Source: Desulfurococcales archaeon
GTDB lineage: Archaea; Thermoproteota; Thermoprotei_A; Sulfolobales; Acidilobaceae
Assembly (NCBI GenBank): GCA_015521115.1
Contig: WAOT01000014.1
Span: 1 to 64,000 of the forward strand
Direction of reading: 5' to 3'
DNA length: 64,000 nt
Both the position numbers and the translations under genes were made by a program. Below the pieces are notes generated by a model that searched no databases, had not been told where the DNA came from, and was given only the letters and a program-made list of their open reading frames with translations. This document shows, piece after piece, positions 55,230-64,000 of this stretch (positions within the stretch are counted from its first letter, which is position 1; every line of letters starts with the position of its first letter).

Positions 55230-56705
55230 GTGAGGGAAGCTACCACACACAAGCTACCGAGAGGTGTCGAGGTAGTGTTTACTCCCCCCAAGAAGGCATT
55301 GGTTCTGACACTCTTTTTCCTTATAGCCACCGTACTCGCAACAGTAAGTCCTAGTGCAGCCCAGAACGGGACAACCCCTAATGAGCCCCTAGGCATGAAA
55401 TACTGTGGCAACGTTGAGAAGAAGTATGGTATAATTGGGGATGCAAGTAACACACCATACGAGGTGGTAGTCCGCAAGTTCTACTACATAAAGATTACCG
55501 GGGTTATAGACCAGAGCACTGAGGAATATGTAGACTATGCCATAACCGCGGCCGAAACGGAGGGCGCAGGCCTCATTATACTCCTAAACACTCCGGGAGG
55601 ATATCTAGAGTCCGCAACTAACATAGTCGTTAGAATAAACCGGGCTAAGATCCCTGTAATCGCGTTCGTATTCGGGAAGTGGGCAGAAAGCGCTGGCACC
55701 CTAATACTTGTGACATCACATGTCGCCGCAATGCAGCCCGGCACTATCATAGGGTCAATGCAGCCGGTCCTCTACGACCCTCAATCAGGGGTCTATAAGC
55801 CGGTCAACGAGTCTAAGATCATAAACCCGATTATAAAGATCCTATGCGAGCATGGCGCAACGAAGGGGAGGAACGCCACCGCCCTCGTTAGGTTCGTCCT
55901 TAAAAACGATAATTACGGCGCTACAGAGGCTTTCAAGTACGGTGTTATCGACGTCATAGCCAATAACACGGAAGACCTTCTATACAAGTTAGAGGGGAAG
56001 GTGGTAGCACTTCCATCCGGTTCCAGTGTTGCCCTGGAATATGATGGTTCCCCCATCGAGGAGATACCGCCTACGCCCAGGATAGCTCTAGTCCACGCCT
56101 TATCAGACCCGATCCTATCCGGTATCCTACTCAGCCTGGGAACACTGATCCTCATATTTAGTATTATTAGCGGTCATCTGGCCTATGCCACGATTGGGGC
56201 CCTCCTACTACTGCTAGGCCTTGCAGGCACCGGGTATAGTGTTAACATGGTGAGTCTCTTACTCATAGCCCTCGGAGCCCTTCTCGTTGCTATAGAGCTA
56301 CACACTCCAGGCTTCGGCATATTCGGTGGGGTAGGAATCGTAATGCTAGTGTTCGGTATAGTACTCCTACCTACAGGGGGCGGGTTCGCCATCGCCAGCT
56401 CCTACGCTAACACGATTCTCTACGCCCTCTACGCTATAGGGGCTGCAGGGGGAGCGCTCACAGCGCTCATGGTATACAAGCTCATACAGGTTAGGAAGAG
56501 GAAGCCGATAGTATGGTCAATAGTGGGCGCTGAGGGGAGAGCTATAGACGATATTCCTCCCAACGGGGAAGGGTTCGTGATTGTACAGGGAGAATACTGG
56601 AAGGCCACATCCGACGAGGAGATAAGGAAGGGAGACCGCGTTATTGTAGTCGAGAAGAGGGGGCCGATACTCGTTGTCAAGAGAGTTAAGAGTGGTGGGG
56701 GTTAA
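55230..56705 (+). CDS. NfeD/ClpP-like membrane serine protease
   Basis: A signal/anchor segment (residues about 20-40) is followed by a ClpP-like protease domain: LLNTPGGYLESATNIV, the catalytic serine in WAESAGTLILV and the oxyanion loop GTIIGSMQPV. Then come four or five membrane segments and the C-terminal NfeD OB-fold (GEGFVIVQGEYWKATSDEEI). Pyrococcus relatives cleave stomatin, encoded immediately upstream. The GTG start overlaps the SD region formed at the end of the stomatin gene. The stop overlaps a small minus-strand gene by 4 bases. Confidence 0.93.
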   Translation: MREATTHKLPRGVEVVFTPPKKALVLTLFFLIATVLATVSPSAAQNGTTPNEPLGMKYCGNVEKKYGIIGDASNTPYEVVVRKFYYIKITGVIDQSTEEYVDYAITAAETEGAGLIILLNTPGGYLESATNIVVRINRAKIPVIAFVFGKWAESAGTLILVTSHVAAMQPGTIIGSMQPVLYDPQSGVYKPVNESKIINPIIKILCEHGATKGRNATALVRFVLKNDNYGATEAFKYGVIDVIANNTEDLLYKLEGKVVALPSGSSVALEYDGSPIEEIPPTPRIALVHALSDPILSGILLSLGTLILIFSIISGHLAYATIGALLLLLGLAGTGYSVNMVSLLLIALGALLVAIELHTPGFGIFGGVGIVMLVFGIVLLPTGGGFAIASSYANTILYALYAIGAAGGALTALMVYKLIQVRKRKPIVWSIVGAEGRAIDDIPPNGEGFVIVQGEYWKATSDEEIRKGDRVIVVEKRGPILVVKRVKSGGG

Positions 56706-56887
56706 GAGTCAATTTCTTTCTTAATTTTAACCATAGCGTCTCTGATCTTCTCTACAGTGTAAAACATTGACAGGACTATGCCCTTATGTTTGGACTCTTT
56801 CGAGATCCTAGATATATCTGATTCGAGTATCTCCAGCTGAACCATCACAGCATCTACCAGATCCCTAATGTCGCCCTCCACCTGCAA
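56702..56887 (-). CDS. small helical protein next to nucleoside phosphorylase
   Basis: 61 residues, predicted as two amphipathic helices (VDAVMVQLEILESDISRISK and VEKIRDAMVKIKKEID). It begins 10 bases after the nucleoside phosphorylase gene on the same strand, so it is likely real and co-transcribed. It may be a dimerisation partner or a helix-bundle protein; no family is known to me. Confidence 0.5.
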   Translation of the reverse strand: MQVEGDIRDLVDAVMVQLEILESDISRISKESKHKGIVLSMFYTVEKIRDAMVKIKKEIDS

Positions 56888-56897
56888 GCACCCGCCG

Positions 56898-57671
56898 CTA
56901 CTCCAGTTTTTTAAGCACCTCTATCGCGACCATATAAAGTATAGTCTCCTCCCTCGCCACCCGCTCCAAGTCAGCCTCGAACTCGTCCATGCTCCTCACA
57001 ATGGTCGACTCGGCGAACGGCTCCGTAGCCCCCGTCATAACGAGCAGGGATATTGCCTCCAAGCCGGGCAGCTCATACTGCATGGCATAGAGGGGAGCAC
57101 TCACAGAGTCTGCAGCGGCTATCCACCTCCTCCCCGTGAGGCCGCGGATCTTCTCAATATAGTGCCTTAAGTGTGGTGATGCCACAGTAACTGTTACCCC
57201 ATAGACCCAGTTGAAGTCTGAGAACCTGCTCTCTATCATCTCCCTGAACACACTCTCTATCCTATAGGAGGGTAGAAGTGGGAGCTGGCCTGCAATAGCC
57301 CGGCTAACGTCATCCATCGGCACAGCTCCCCTGACAACTAAAGCCGCCCTGGAGGGCATCTTCCTTGAAAGCCTATGCCCCCCGGAGATCGCTACCACCT
57401 GCCGCACACCGAACGCGTAGAGCTCCGACACGGCTTCCACAACGGCTTGGGGGTAGGGAGGGATCTGGACTACGATCACATCAGTGTCCGCCTGGCGCCC
57501 TGCAATACTCCTAAACCCTGTCTTCCCACTCCTCTCACTGGTTATCCTCTCAATACCCTTACGGATATTATCGAACGCCTGGCTACTATCAACTAGGACT
57601 GCCTTACTGATCCCGCTGACTCCATAAAGCCCTGTGATCGTCCCGACACCCATATACTCCATCACAGGCAC
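56898..57671 (-). CDS. nucleoside phosphorylase-family protein
   Basis: A PNP/UDP-phosphorylase-like fold: GVGTITGLYGVSGISKAVL, GVRQVVAISGGHRLSRKMPS, GAVPMDDVSRAIAGQLP, GVTVTVASPHLRHYIE and the ELPGLEAISLLVMTGATEPF region that holds the substrate-binding Glu. Such enzymes cleave nucleosides with phosphate. The distance from canonical motifs is appreciable, so a non-canonical substrate is possible. ATG starts at 57671 and 57662 are both plausible. Confidence 0.7.
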   Translation of the reverse strand: MPVMEYMGVGTITGLYGVSGISKAVLVDSSQAFDNIRKGIERITSERSGKTGFRSIAGRQADTDVIVVQIPPYPQAVVEAVSELYAFGVRQVVAISGGHRLSRKMPSRAALVVRGAVPMDDVSRAIAGQLPLLPSYRIESVFREMIESRFSDFNWVYGVTVTVASPHLRHYIEKIRGLTGRRWIAAADSVSAPLYAMQYELPGLEAISLLVMTGATEPFAESTIVRSMDEFEADLERVAREETILYMVAIEVLKKLE

Positions 57672-57746
57672 CCCGGGGGGTCACATTTATAACTAGACCC
57701 GGGTTAGGGTATTACGGGAGGGGGGAATAAAAAGGGGGGTGAGCAT

Positions 57747-58133
57747 ATGATGAGCCAGCTAAGACTAGCGAGGAACACCCAGCAGTTTAGGGTAGTAGGC
57801 AAGCACGTCTACGGGAACCTAATAGGATGCCGTAATATAAACGCCCTAAAAGACCCGGAGACGCTCGAGAACATTGTACGTGAGGCTGCCAGAAGGGGCA
57901 ACATGACAGTGCTAGATGTAAAATCGTGGAAGATCGGTGAGGGAGTAAGCGTTGTAGCAATCATACTCGAGAGCCACATAACAATACACACCTGGCCCGA
58001 GTACGGGTTCGCTACCGTTGACGTCTACAGCTGCGGAGCCCACACAGACCCACAGAAGGCTTTCAACTACATAGTCAGCGTCCTGAAACCCCTAAAGATA
58101 GAGAGGAGCATAGCAGACAGGAGCTTGGAATAG
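57747..58133 (+). CDS. speD: S-adenosylmethionine decarboxylase-family proenzyme (SpeD or arginine decarboxylase)
   Basis: Pyruvoyl enzyme for polyamine synthesis. The self-cleavage serine lies in [20 protein letters not shown] (after the Glu, before His), and [16 protein letters not shown] follows. Cleavage would give a beta chain of about 69 residues and an alpha chain with the pyruvoyl group. In Crenarchaea a paralogue of the same fold decarboxylates arginine, so either activity is possible; that should be tested. A ggggtgag ribosome site precedes the ATG. Confidence 0.85.
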   Translation: MMSQLRLARNTQQFRVVGKHVYGNLIGCRNINALKDPETLENIVREAARRGNMTVLDVKSWKIGEGVSVVAIILESHITIHTWPEYGFATVDVYSCGAHTDPQKAFNYIVSVLKPLKIERSIADRSLE

Positions 58134-58138
58134 GAGAA

Positions 58139-58169
58139 CCCCCAGGGGGGCCACAACCTGCCCTGGGGG
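58139..58169. repeat. 9-bp inverted repeat downstream of speD
   Basis: cccccaggg (58139-58147) and ccctggggg (58161-58169) form a perfect hairpin just after the speD stop. It could protect the mRNA end or be a protein site; crenarchaeal terminators are normally T-rich, and none is evident here. Confidence 0.4.
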
Positions 58170-58283
58170 CATACAGGGGGCTACAAGAGCCAGACTTCAA
58201 TTGACCCAAACCTTTTTGCACCCTCTCACCGCGTCTCTCCTCACAGACACATAATATAACTGGAACACACACCAGAGCACTGG

Positions 58284-59525
58284 GTGACCCTGTTGGCCGG
58301 TGAACTACTCGACAGGGCGTTTAACTATGCTGTTGAGCTCCTCAAGGAGCTCATAAGCATTCCTACAGTATCACCCGCAGGCGACAACTATGATAAGGCT
58401 GCCAACCTTCTAGCAAGAGAGCTAGAGAAACTAGGCTTCTCGGTAAAAGTGGTTGAGGTAGACAGGGACTACCAGAAGAGGGAGTGTAAAACTGCCAGCG
58501 ATAAGCCACGTTACATAGTGATTGGTAGACTGGGAGACAAGGGTAAAGTAGTGCATGTTAACGGCCACTACGACGTCGTCCCCGGAGGCCCCGGATGGAC
58601 TGTGACGGAGCCGTTCAAGCCGGTTGTCAAGGAGGGAAGACTCTACGGCAGGGGAGCTATTGATATGAAGGGCGGCATAACCGCCGCGATCGCAGGTATA
58701 AAGCTAGCTCTTGACAGTGGCTACTACCCCAAGGACAAGATCATAGAGATGGCGTTCGTCCCAGACGAGGAGATAGGGGGCAAGTGTGGGACTGGATACC
58801 TCGTGGAGAAAGTTCTAAAGAAGACCCCCGAATACGTCATAATACCAGAGCCCAGCGGGCTAGAGGCACCATGGCACGGCCATAAGGGAGCCCTATGGGC
58901 TGAGATCAGGGTCTATGGTAAAACTGCCCACGCGAGCACGCCCTGGAAGGGGGTCAACGCCTTCACAGCTGGAGCCAGGCTCGCACTAGAACTGGAGAGG
59001 GCGTATAGCGTGTTACTCTCAAACAGGAGAACAAACTACAAGATCACTCCACCCGACGCAGTATACTCGACATTCATGCTCGGCGGCGTTGCAGGCGTCC
59101 CACAGGGTAAGACAAACCAGGTTCCCGGGGAGTTTAGGTTCACAATAGATAGGAGACTCATACCCGAAGAGACGGTCGAGAGCGCTAAAGCAGAGCTGGA
59201 AGGACTTGTTAAATGGGTCTCAACAGGCCTAGGCATACTGTCCTATTCTATTACGTACAAGGAGGAAATGCCTCCTGTGGTCTCAGAACCGGGAGAATTG
59301 TATGAGGCCCTGCGGAGGGCTGCGCTCAAAGTGGGAGTAGAGGTCAAAGAGCCGGAGCTGTGTCCTGGAGGCCTCGACCTGAGGTACTACGTTGAAAAGG
59401 GCTCCAAAGCACTCTCATATGGCCCCAAGGGCGACACCGCGCATGCCCCAGACGAGTTCATAGAGCTTGATGAGCTCAAGAAATTAGTTCAGATCTTCGC
59501 AAACCTCTATATGGAGAGGCTCTAA
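58284..59525 (+). CDS. M20-family metallopeptidase (ArgE/DapE/ACY1-like)
   Basis: Zinc-dependent deacylase or dipeptidase. Metal-site motifs are VVHVNGHYDVVPGGPGW and YGRGAIDMKGGITAAI, with EEIGGKCGTGYLV carrying the catalytic Glu and metal ligand. The lid domain has the HGHKGALWAEIRVYGKTAHAS region, and the C-terminus has the last ligand in GDTAHAPDEFIEL. The substrate (N-acetyl amino acid, succinyl-diaminopimelate, peptide) cannot be told. The GTG start at 58284 is the best in frame. Confidence 0.9.
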   Translation: MTLLAGELLDRAFNYAVELLKELISIPTVSPAGDNYDKAANLLARELEKLGFSVKVVEVDRDYQKRECKTASDKPRYIVIGRLGDKGKVVHVNGHYDVVPGGPGWTVTEPFKPVVKEGRLYGRGAIDMKGGITAAIAGIKLALDSGYYPKDKIIEMAFVPDEEIGGKCGTGYLVEKVLKKTPEYVIIPEPSGLEAPWHGHKGALWAEIRVYGKTAHASTPWKGVNAFTAGARLALELERAYSVLLSNRRTNYKITPPDAVYSTFMLGGVAGVPQGKTNQVPGEFRFTIDRRLIPEETVESAKAELEGLVKWVSTGLGILSYSITYKEEMPPVVSEPGELYEALRRAALKVGVEVKEPELCPGGLDLRYYVEKGSKALSYGPKGDTAHAPDEFIELDELKKLVQIFANLYMERL

Positions 59526-60136
59526 CCCACAACACTTATCCCTAGAACCGCTCGGAGCACATAAGCTATTATGAGGGCGACGACACCCATACCTAACACT
59601 CTCAAAGTCGACTTCACAATGCCCTCACCGCTTATCCTCCCCAAATAGAACCCTAGGAATGCCATCTCAGCCACGCTTATCACTATGCTAGCATAGTAGG
59701 CTGCCATGACATCAATGTGCAGTACGTTAACAAGGAAGAATGGTAGGGTGGCTAGGAGTGGGAATAGTATGATACCTAACCCGCTCCATAGCGCGACATA
59801 TATTGGGATGAGGCGGACTGCCTTCCAGTACACACTCTCCTTTAGGGAGCTGGCCACCTTCCTCTCGAGATCCCTATACTCCCTAAGCCTCTCCGCCTTC
59901 TCAGAGACGTAGACTCCCAGCATGCCGCTAACAACACCCATAGCCAGGGTACCGCCTAGCATTCCTGAGGCGTGGACTACGGGATCCATATTCATAGTAA
60001 AGCTCCCTATGTTTACGCCGAGTGCGGCTACTATACCGTCTAGTGCGTTTGTGACGAACATTCTCCTAGCTATCGATGAGACGTCCGGATTAGCACGGAG
60101 TACCACTCTTAGATCCCGCAGGAACTTTCGTGTCAA
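59522..60136 (-). CDS. VIT1/CCC1-family metal ion transporter-like membrane protein
   Basis: 204 residues with five hydrophobic segments. TNALDGIVAALGVNIGSF matches the first VIT helix, and GTLAMGVVSGMLGVYVSEKAERLRE matches the second helix and following cytoplasmic helix of vacuolar-iron-transporter-like proteins. Iron or manganese transport is likely by family. It converges with the M20 gene, overlapping by 4 bases. Confidence 0.8.
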   Translation of the reverse strand: MTRKFLRDLRVVLRANPDVSSIARRMFVTNALDGIVAALGVNIGSFTMNMDPVVHASGMLGGTLAMGVVSGMLGVYVSEKAERLREYRDLERKVASSLKESVYWKAVRLIPIYVALWSGLGIILFPLLATLPFFLVNVLHIDVMAAYYASIVISVAEMAFLGFYLGRISGEGIVKSTLRVLGMGVVALIIAYVLRAVLGISVVG

Positions 60137-60262
60137 CCCGCCGGATCAGCCCTCCAGCGCTCTCACGCTACGTCTCAAAGGTTACCGGCTTTGAGGAATA
60201 TAAAGTATGGGGGGTATGGGCGGCGACATTATGTCGCCCCTCGGAAAACACCAGGTACTTGA

Positions 60263-60556
60263 TTATTTCCTAACAGGCCTCCTTGGCTGGGATCTCCTGG
60301 GCCTACCGGTCTTTACTGGGATCCTTCTAGGAGTGTATATTATCTGTTTTTTCCCGTTTAATAGTGTGAAGACCTGGATCTTCCCATCATAGGGTTTCAG
60401 CAGTAGTTTCTCGCTCACCACCCTGGTGCCGCAAACTGGGCATTTGTAGTAGCGTGTTATCCTAGTCTCTCCCTTACCGTTTCGCTCTTTTTCCACGAGG
60501 TACATCATAGGTGTCCCACATCTTGGACATGAGACTATCCCGTTGGAACCAGCCAT
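60263..60556 (-). CDS. small zinc-ribbon protein
   Basis: 97 residues with CPRCG near residue 10 and CPVCG near residue 39, a zinc-ribbon spacing, and a basic proline-arginine tail (GRPRRSQPRRPVRK). It is probably a nucleic-acid-binding protein; no closer family is recognised. The start is the ATG next to the shared upstream gap. Confidence 0.6.
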   Translation of the reverse strand: MAGSNGIVSCPRCGTPMMYLVEKERNGKGETRITRYYKCPVCGTRVVSEKLLLKPYDGKIQVFTLLNGKKQIIYTPRRIPVKTGRPRRSQPRRPVRK

Positions 60557-60766
60557 TGTTTTTACACCCCACCTACTGCCTCCACAACTGTTTTATCACT
60601 ATGTTTCTCAGACTGCTCCCCCACGCTTTCCACTCAGATCCTTTTTGTCTTCCCTGAAGTAGGGGGTTGCCCGTTTAAACTACTGGTACTGTCGCGGGTC
60701 TATATAGGATTCGCCCTTCCCGGGCAGGAACCCGTTTTTAACATGTCGCCACCCAACATATAGTGG

Positions 60767-60774
60767 TTTAATAA
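60767..60774 (+). promoter_or_regulatory. TATA box for the CBS-domain gene
   Basis: tttaataa is centred near 60770.5; about 26 bases downstream is 60797, followed by ggtgat and the TTG start at 60811. Confidence 0.5.
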
Positions 60775-60810
60775 CGCGATAGGGAGAAGGTATAGGGCGG
60801 TGATTGGAAG

Positions 60811-62658
60811 TTGAAGGTGTGGGAGGTACTCAGGGAGCCTAGAACAGTGCTACTGCCTAACACCCCACTGGTCAGAGTGAGGGCTATTATGAGGCTTACG
60901 GAGGAGCGTATAATACCGATAGTTAAGGACGAGAAAACGAGAAAACTCTACGGTTTTGTTACCCGCATTGAGGCCATCATTCCGACAAGCACTAGGAGCA
61001 ACCTCAGGGTCGCTGATGTAGCACGAGATCTTCCTGTCCTCAAGCAGACGGACAGTGTTGACAGGGCTGTCAAACTCTTGAGGGAGTTCAAGACTGATAG
61101 TGCGCCCGTCGTTGACGATGAGGGCCGCCTCGTCGGGATAGTGACTTATACAGACATAATCAGGGCTTTCATGGAGAGGGGGTTCAAACCTAAGGCTGAG
61201 ACCGTGTCTGAGATAATGACCACCAAGAACCTGGACAAGTACATTGTTGAACACAACGAGAAGATCAATAAGGTGTGGAGCAGGTTCGTCTTCCGCGGGA
61301 TACCGGGTATTGTCGTTGTTAGGAGCAAGGAGGAGCCATACCCTGTAGGTGTCATAACACCGTACGACCTGATCAGGAAGGGGAGATGGAGGTTCCACAG
61401 AGAGATAAAGCATGGAAAAATAGTGACGCAGGCAAAGGTCAAGAGGATAATGACAAGAGGAGCGGTCGTAGCCACCCCCGACACGCCGGTCGAAATGGTG
61501 GCCAAGGTAATGGTAGAGAACGACTTCTCCATAATACCAGTCGTGGACGAGGAAGGCAGAGTAATAGGAGTAGTGACGCAGGAGGACATAGTGAGGACAT
61601 ACATGGAGGGCGCAAAGCCCGGCGCGGTCAGGGTCGCCCCACTACCCATGCCAAAGCCAGTCGCAGTGGAGGAGCGCCCAAGCTACATGACAGAGCAGCA
61701 GCTCATAACTGAGGTAGCAGCCAGGCCTAAGGAGGAGTATAAGGAGATAGGGATAACAGCAGGTGACATAGCAAGAGAGGAGCTCCCAGCGATCTCAATA
61801 AACGACACGGTAGAACACGCTAGGAAGGAGATGCTGAGGAGGAAGACAAACTACCTCCTAGTAGTGGACGAGGCGGGAAGGATCGTTGGAGTCGTATCCA
61901 AGTGGAACATGCTGAAGGCTATAGCGCTCAAGGGCCCCATATGGAGGAGGACTGTGCACGACAAGTTCTTCATAGACTATGTGATGAGTAAGGTTATACC
62001 AAAGGTGAAGGCAGATGAGCCGCTCGAGAACGTGGCCCTCAAAATGTTGAGTAACCAGGCCGAGGTCGTCATTGTTGAGGACGAGAACGGGGAGACTATA
62101 GGGTTCATCACTAAGGACGACCTTGTAGACGCCTACGCGGCACACCACATAGGGGACGTCAGGGCTAGAGACCTCGTCGTGCCAAGGAAGCTCTCAACAG
62201 TACACCCCCACCACAGCCTAGCACATGTGATAAACAAGATGAGGAGCCTCCTGCTAGACGCCGTCACAGTAGCAGAGGGGAACATAATTTACGGCGTAGT
62301 CTCCGCCAACAGGTTACCCTTCATAGCGACAGAGGACTCACTAAGGGCCAGAAAGAGTAGGAGGCTCATATGGGTCAGGAGGCTCGTAAGAGCGGGGATA
62401 AGGAGAGCCAGGTTCGTCAAGATAGCACCACTAGTAGCTGCAGACGCTATGACACCGGTCAAGAAACCTATCAGAGAGGATGCTACCATAGTAGAGGCGG
62501 TACAGGCCATGAAAGAACAGGGGGTAGACGGGCTACCAGTTGTAGACTCCGAGGGCCGCCTGATAGGCACGCTAAGCAAGAACTCCATACTGAGAGAAAT
62601 GGCGAGGCATGCGAGGATCAGGGTGGAGGAAGTCAGGGAGAGGCCTGCGGAGGCCTAA
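60811..62658 (+). CDS. eight-CBS-domain protein
   Basis: 615 residues made almost entirely of CBS motifs. Eight copies can be counted from repeated starts such as RVADVARDLPVL, TVSEIMTTKNLD, KVKRIMTRGAVV, TAGDIAREELPAI, DYVMSKVIPKV, RARDLVVPRKLS and ADAMTPVKKPI, each closing with an IVGVVT-like strand and a helix. They would pair into four Bateman modules that bind adenosine nucleotides or SAM. No fused catalytic domain is present, so it is a pure sensor or scaffold. The TTG start is preceded by gcggtgatt. Confidence 0.88.
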   Translation: MKVWEVLREPRTVLLPNTPLVRVRAIMRLTEERIIPIVKDEKTRKLYGFVTRIEAIIPTSTRSNLRVADVARDLPVLKQTDSVDRAVKLLREFKTDSAPVVDDEGRLVGIVTYTDIIRAFMERGFKPKAETVSEIMTTKNLDKYIVEHNEKINKVWSRFVFRGIPGIVVVRSKEEPYPVGVITPYDLIRKGRWRFHREIKHGKIVTQAKVKRIMTRGAVVATPDTPVEMVAKVMVENDFSIIPVVDEEGRVIGVVTQEDIVRTYMEGAKPGAVRVAPLPMPKPVAVEERPSYMTEQQLITEVAARPKEEYKEIGITAGDIAREELPAISINDTVEHARKEMLRRKTNYLLVVDEAGRIVGVVSKWNMLKAIALKGPIWRRTVHDKFFIDYVMSKVIPKVKADEPLENVALKMLSNQAEVVIVEDENGETIGFITKDDLVDAYAAHHIGDVRARDLVVPRKLSTVHPHHSLAHVINKMRSLLLDAVTVAEGNIIYGVVSANRLPFIATEDSLRARKSRRLIWVRRLVRAGIRRARFVKIAPLVAADAMTPVKKPIREDATIVEAVQAMKEQGVDGLPVVDSEGRLIGTLSKNSILREMARHARIRVEEVRERPAEA

Positions 62659-62772
62659 CACCTATTTCCCGCCCATTACAAGATCTCATAGTAGGGCTAT
62701 GAGAGAGGTGGAGCGACCCAGAGCCCCGCCAGGGGGCGGTGAAGAGCGACTATCCACCGAGCCCCCAGTAAC

Positions 62773-62781
62773 AGTTATAAG
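62773..62781 (+). promoter_or_regulatory. TATA box for the CAT-anticodon tRNA
   Basis: agttataag is centred near 62777, giving a start near 62803 and a 5' leader of about 27 bases before the tRNA. Confidence 0.5.
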
Positions 62782-62829
62782 CCAGCCATAAGGTAGGATA
62801 CAGTATGGAACAAGCCAACACGTAGTGAA

Positions 62830-62906
62830 GGGCCCGTAGCTCAGCCCGGTAGAGCGCCCGGCTCATAACCGGGTGGTCGGGGGTTCAAATCCCCCCGGGC
62901 CCACCA
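62830..62906 (+). tRNA. tRNA with anticodon CAT (elongator Met or Ile2)
   Basis: Acceptor GGGCCCG with CGGGCCC, D stem GCTC/GAGC, anticodon stem CCCGG/CCGGG around CTCATAA, T stem GGGGG/CCCCC with TTCAAAT, and an encoded CCA. The anticodon stem lacks the three G-C pairs of the initiator, so it is either elongator tRNA-Met or tRNA-Ile2 whose C34 would be changed to agmatidine. No intron is visible. Confidence 0.93.
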
Positions 62907-62922
62907 CCCTCCTCGCACCACT

Positions 62923-63606
62923 TTACTCCACCACATGGCGGTTCACACCCGGGCCCCTGCCGACTGCTAATGCCCTCCTAGCCAGAGAGCGAATAAGTAG
63001 TGCAGCAACAAGTTGGAGTGGGAGCACGAATGATCCTACCGCTAGGAGCGCTCCCGCCACTGTGAGCCCCAGGCCTTCATACGTCTCATTAATAGTAACA
63101 TTCTCGAGTCGTGATAGGAAAACGCCGAAGAGTGTTGACCCCGCTATAAACGCTATAAGACCTGACACGACCAATATTATACTAATAAAAACAAATAAGC
63201 TTGCCAGGACATCATTATCGCTCACTAGAAAAATCATGCCGGCGGCCATTAGAGGCAGTCCTGCCAACTGTGATAACAGTCCCTTCCACATATATGATGC
63301 TCCCTTCAAACCCCACTCAAACCGGCGGCCCAGACTGTCGAGGACTTTTCTCCCCGCGTCACGCCATTTAACCAAACCGTAAACATATACTCCATAACCT
63401 ACAATTGAGAGTATAAGCCCTAACGAGACGAGGAATGCGATACCTACTTCAAGATCACGGGATATTATAAGTAACGATCCCGTCAAGCCCGTAAGACCAA
63501 GCCACGAAAGTAGAGCTCCTGCAGCTACAAGAGATGCCCCATCCCCGAGCAGTCTAAGAGCATCCATTATATGCGGATTAACACCCTTCTCCGACATTTT
63601 AATCAC
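62923..63606 (-). CDS. DUF973-like multi-pass membrane protein
   Basis: 227 residues with five or six hydrophobic segments; GYGVYVYGLVKWRDAGRKVLD and MAAGMIFLVSDNDVLASLFV resemble crenarchaeal DUF973 proteins, whose function is unknown. An ATG at 63606 is the first in frame. A short AT-rich tract lies at 63165-63205. The gene converges on the CAT-anticodon tRNA, ending about 16 bases after it. Confidence 0.6.
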   Translation of the reverse strand: MIKMSEKGVNPHIMDALRLLGDGASLVAAGALLSWLGLTGLTGSLLIISRDLEVGIAFLVSLGLILSIVGYGVYVYGLVKWRDAGRKVLDSLGRRFEWGLKGASYMWKGLLSQLAGLPLMAAGMIFLVSDNDVLASLFVFISIILVVSGLIAFIAGSTLFGVFLSRLENVTINETYEGLGLTVAGALLAVGSFVLPLQLVAALLIRSLARRALAVGRGPGVNRHVVE

Positions 63607-63732
63607 ATGAAAAGAACTTTAACCATGGAGAAATAAAAACAATGCGGTACAGGCAGAAAATTGGAGAGGTCTTCTAAGGCGCCACCTCGACTACTACCTA
63701 ATCATCACCTAACCACAGCTATATATCTTAAA

Positions 63733-64000
<268 letters not shown>

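Overview
The window is a gene-dense, largely housekeeping stretch of the chromosome of a hyperthermophilic crenarchaeon. Evidence for this: archaeal PCNA, primase large subunit, pelota, thermosome and RNA polymerase subunit K; a likely Rpo13 RNA polymerase subunit (a crenarchaeal hallmark); the PIN-ATPase/Hjc recombination pair; wyosine tRNA modification genes; mannosylglycerate (thermolyte) synthesis; TATA boxes about 26 bases before starts; and heavy AGG/AGA/ATA codon use. A heme O synthase suggests a terminal oxidase and some aerobic or microaerobic respiration. Desulfurococcales or a Pyrodictiaceae/Aeropyrum-like relative is plausible, but I cannot name the species. I see no CRISPR array, transposase, integrase or viral block.

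Layout. 1-9 kb: isoleucyl- and valyl-tRNA synthetases, an AbrB-ACT regulator next to an inositol-monophosphatase/FBPase-type phosphatase, a lone Lrp/AsnC effector domain, pelota. 9-19 kb: tRNA-Glu overlapping a small membrane-protein gene, a DHH phosphoesterase, an Lhr-type helicase, a probable Rpo13, PCNA, a DUF72 protein, signal peptidase I. 19-26 kb: an rpoK - site-2 protease - topoisomerase IA cluster, a thermosome subunit, and a TtuA/Ncs6-like protein that has lost its PP-loop. 26-33 kb: class II ribonucleotide reductase carrying an intein at the radical cysteine, then mannosyl-3-phosphoglycerate synthase and phosphatase. 33.2-33.5 kb: RNase P RNA. 33.6-45 kb: MoaA, heme O synthase, rhomboid protease, CitG-like protein, an amidohydrolase, CoA-disulfide-reductase-type flavoprotein, CTP-dependent riboflavin kinase, a surface coiled-coil protein, MmgE/PrpD, PriL. 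45-54 kb: Taw3 and a Trm5/Taw2-type enzyme, several uncharacterised proteins, ThiI, the PIN-ATPase (PINA) and Hjc resolvase. 54-64 kb: stomatin/NfeD protease pair, nucleoside phosphorylase, SpeD-family decarboxylase, M20 peptidase, VIT-family transporter, an eight-CBS protein, a CAT-anticodon tRNA, and the 3' part of S-adenosylhomocysteine hydrolase running off the right end.

Functional themes are DNA replication and recombination (PCNA, PriL, topoisomerase, Lhr, PINA/Hjc, RNR), tRNA and RNA maturation (IleRS, ValRS, ThiI, Taw3, Trm5/Taw2, RNase P RNA, tRNAs) and heat adaptation (thermosome, mannosylglycerate, polyamines). The most unusual items are several GC-rich, strongly self-complementary intergenic elements that look like unannotated structured RNAs, an intein whose homing-endonuclease motifs have both lost their acidic residues, a pseudo-adenylase related to tRNA thiolases, and short extremely AT-rich codon islands inside otherwise GC-balanced genes.
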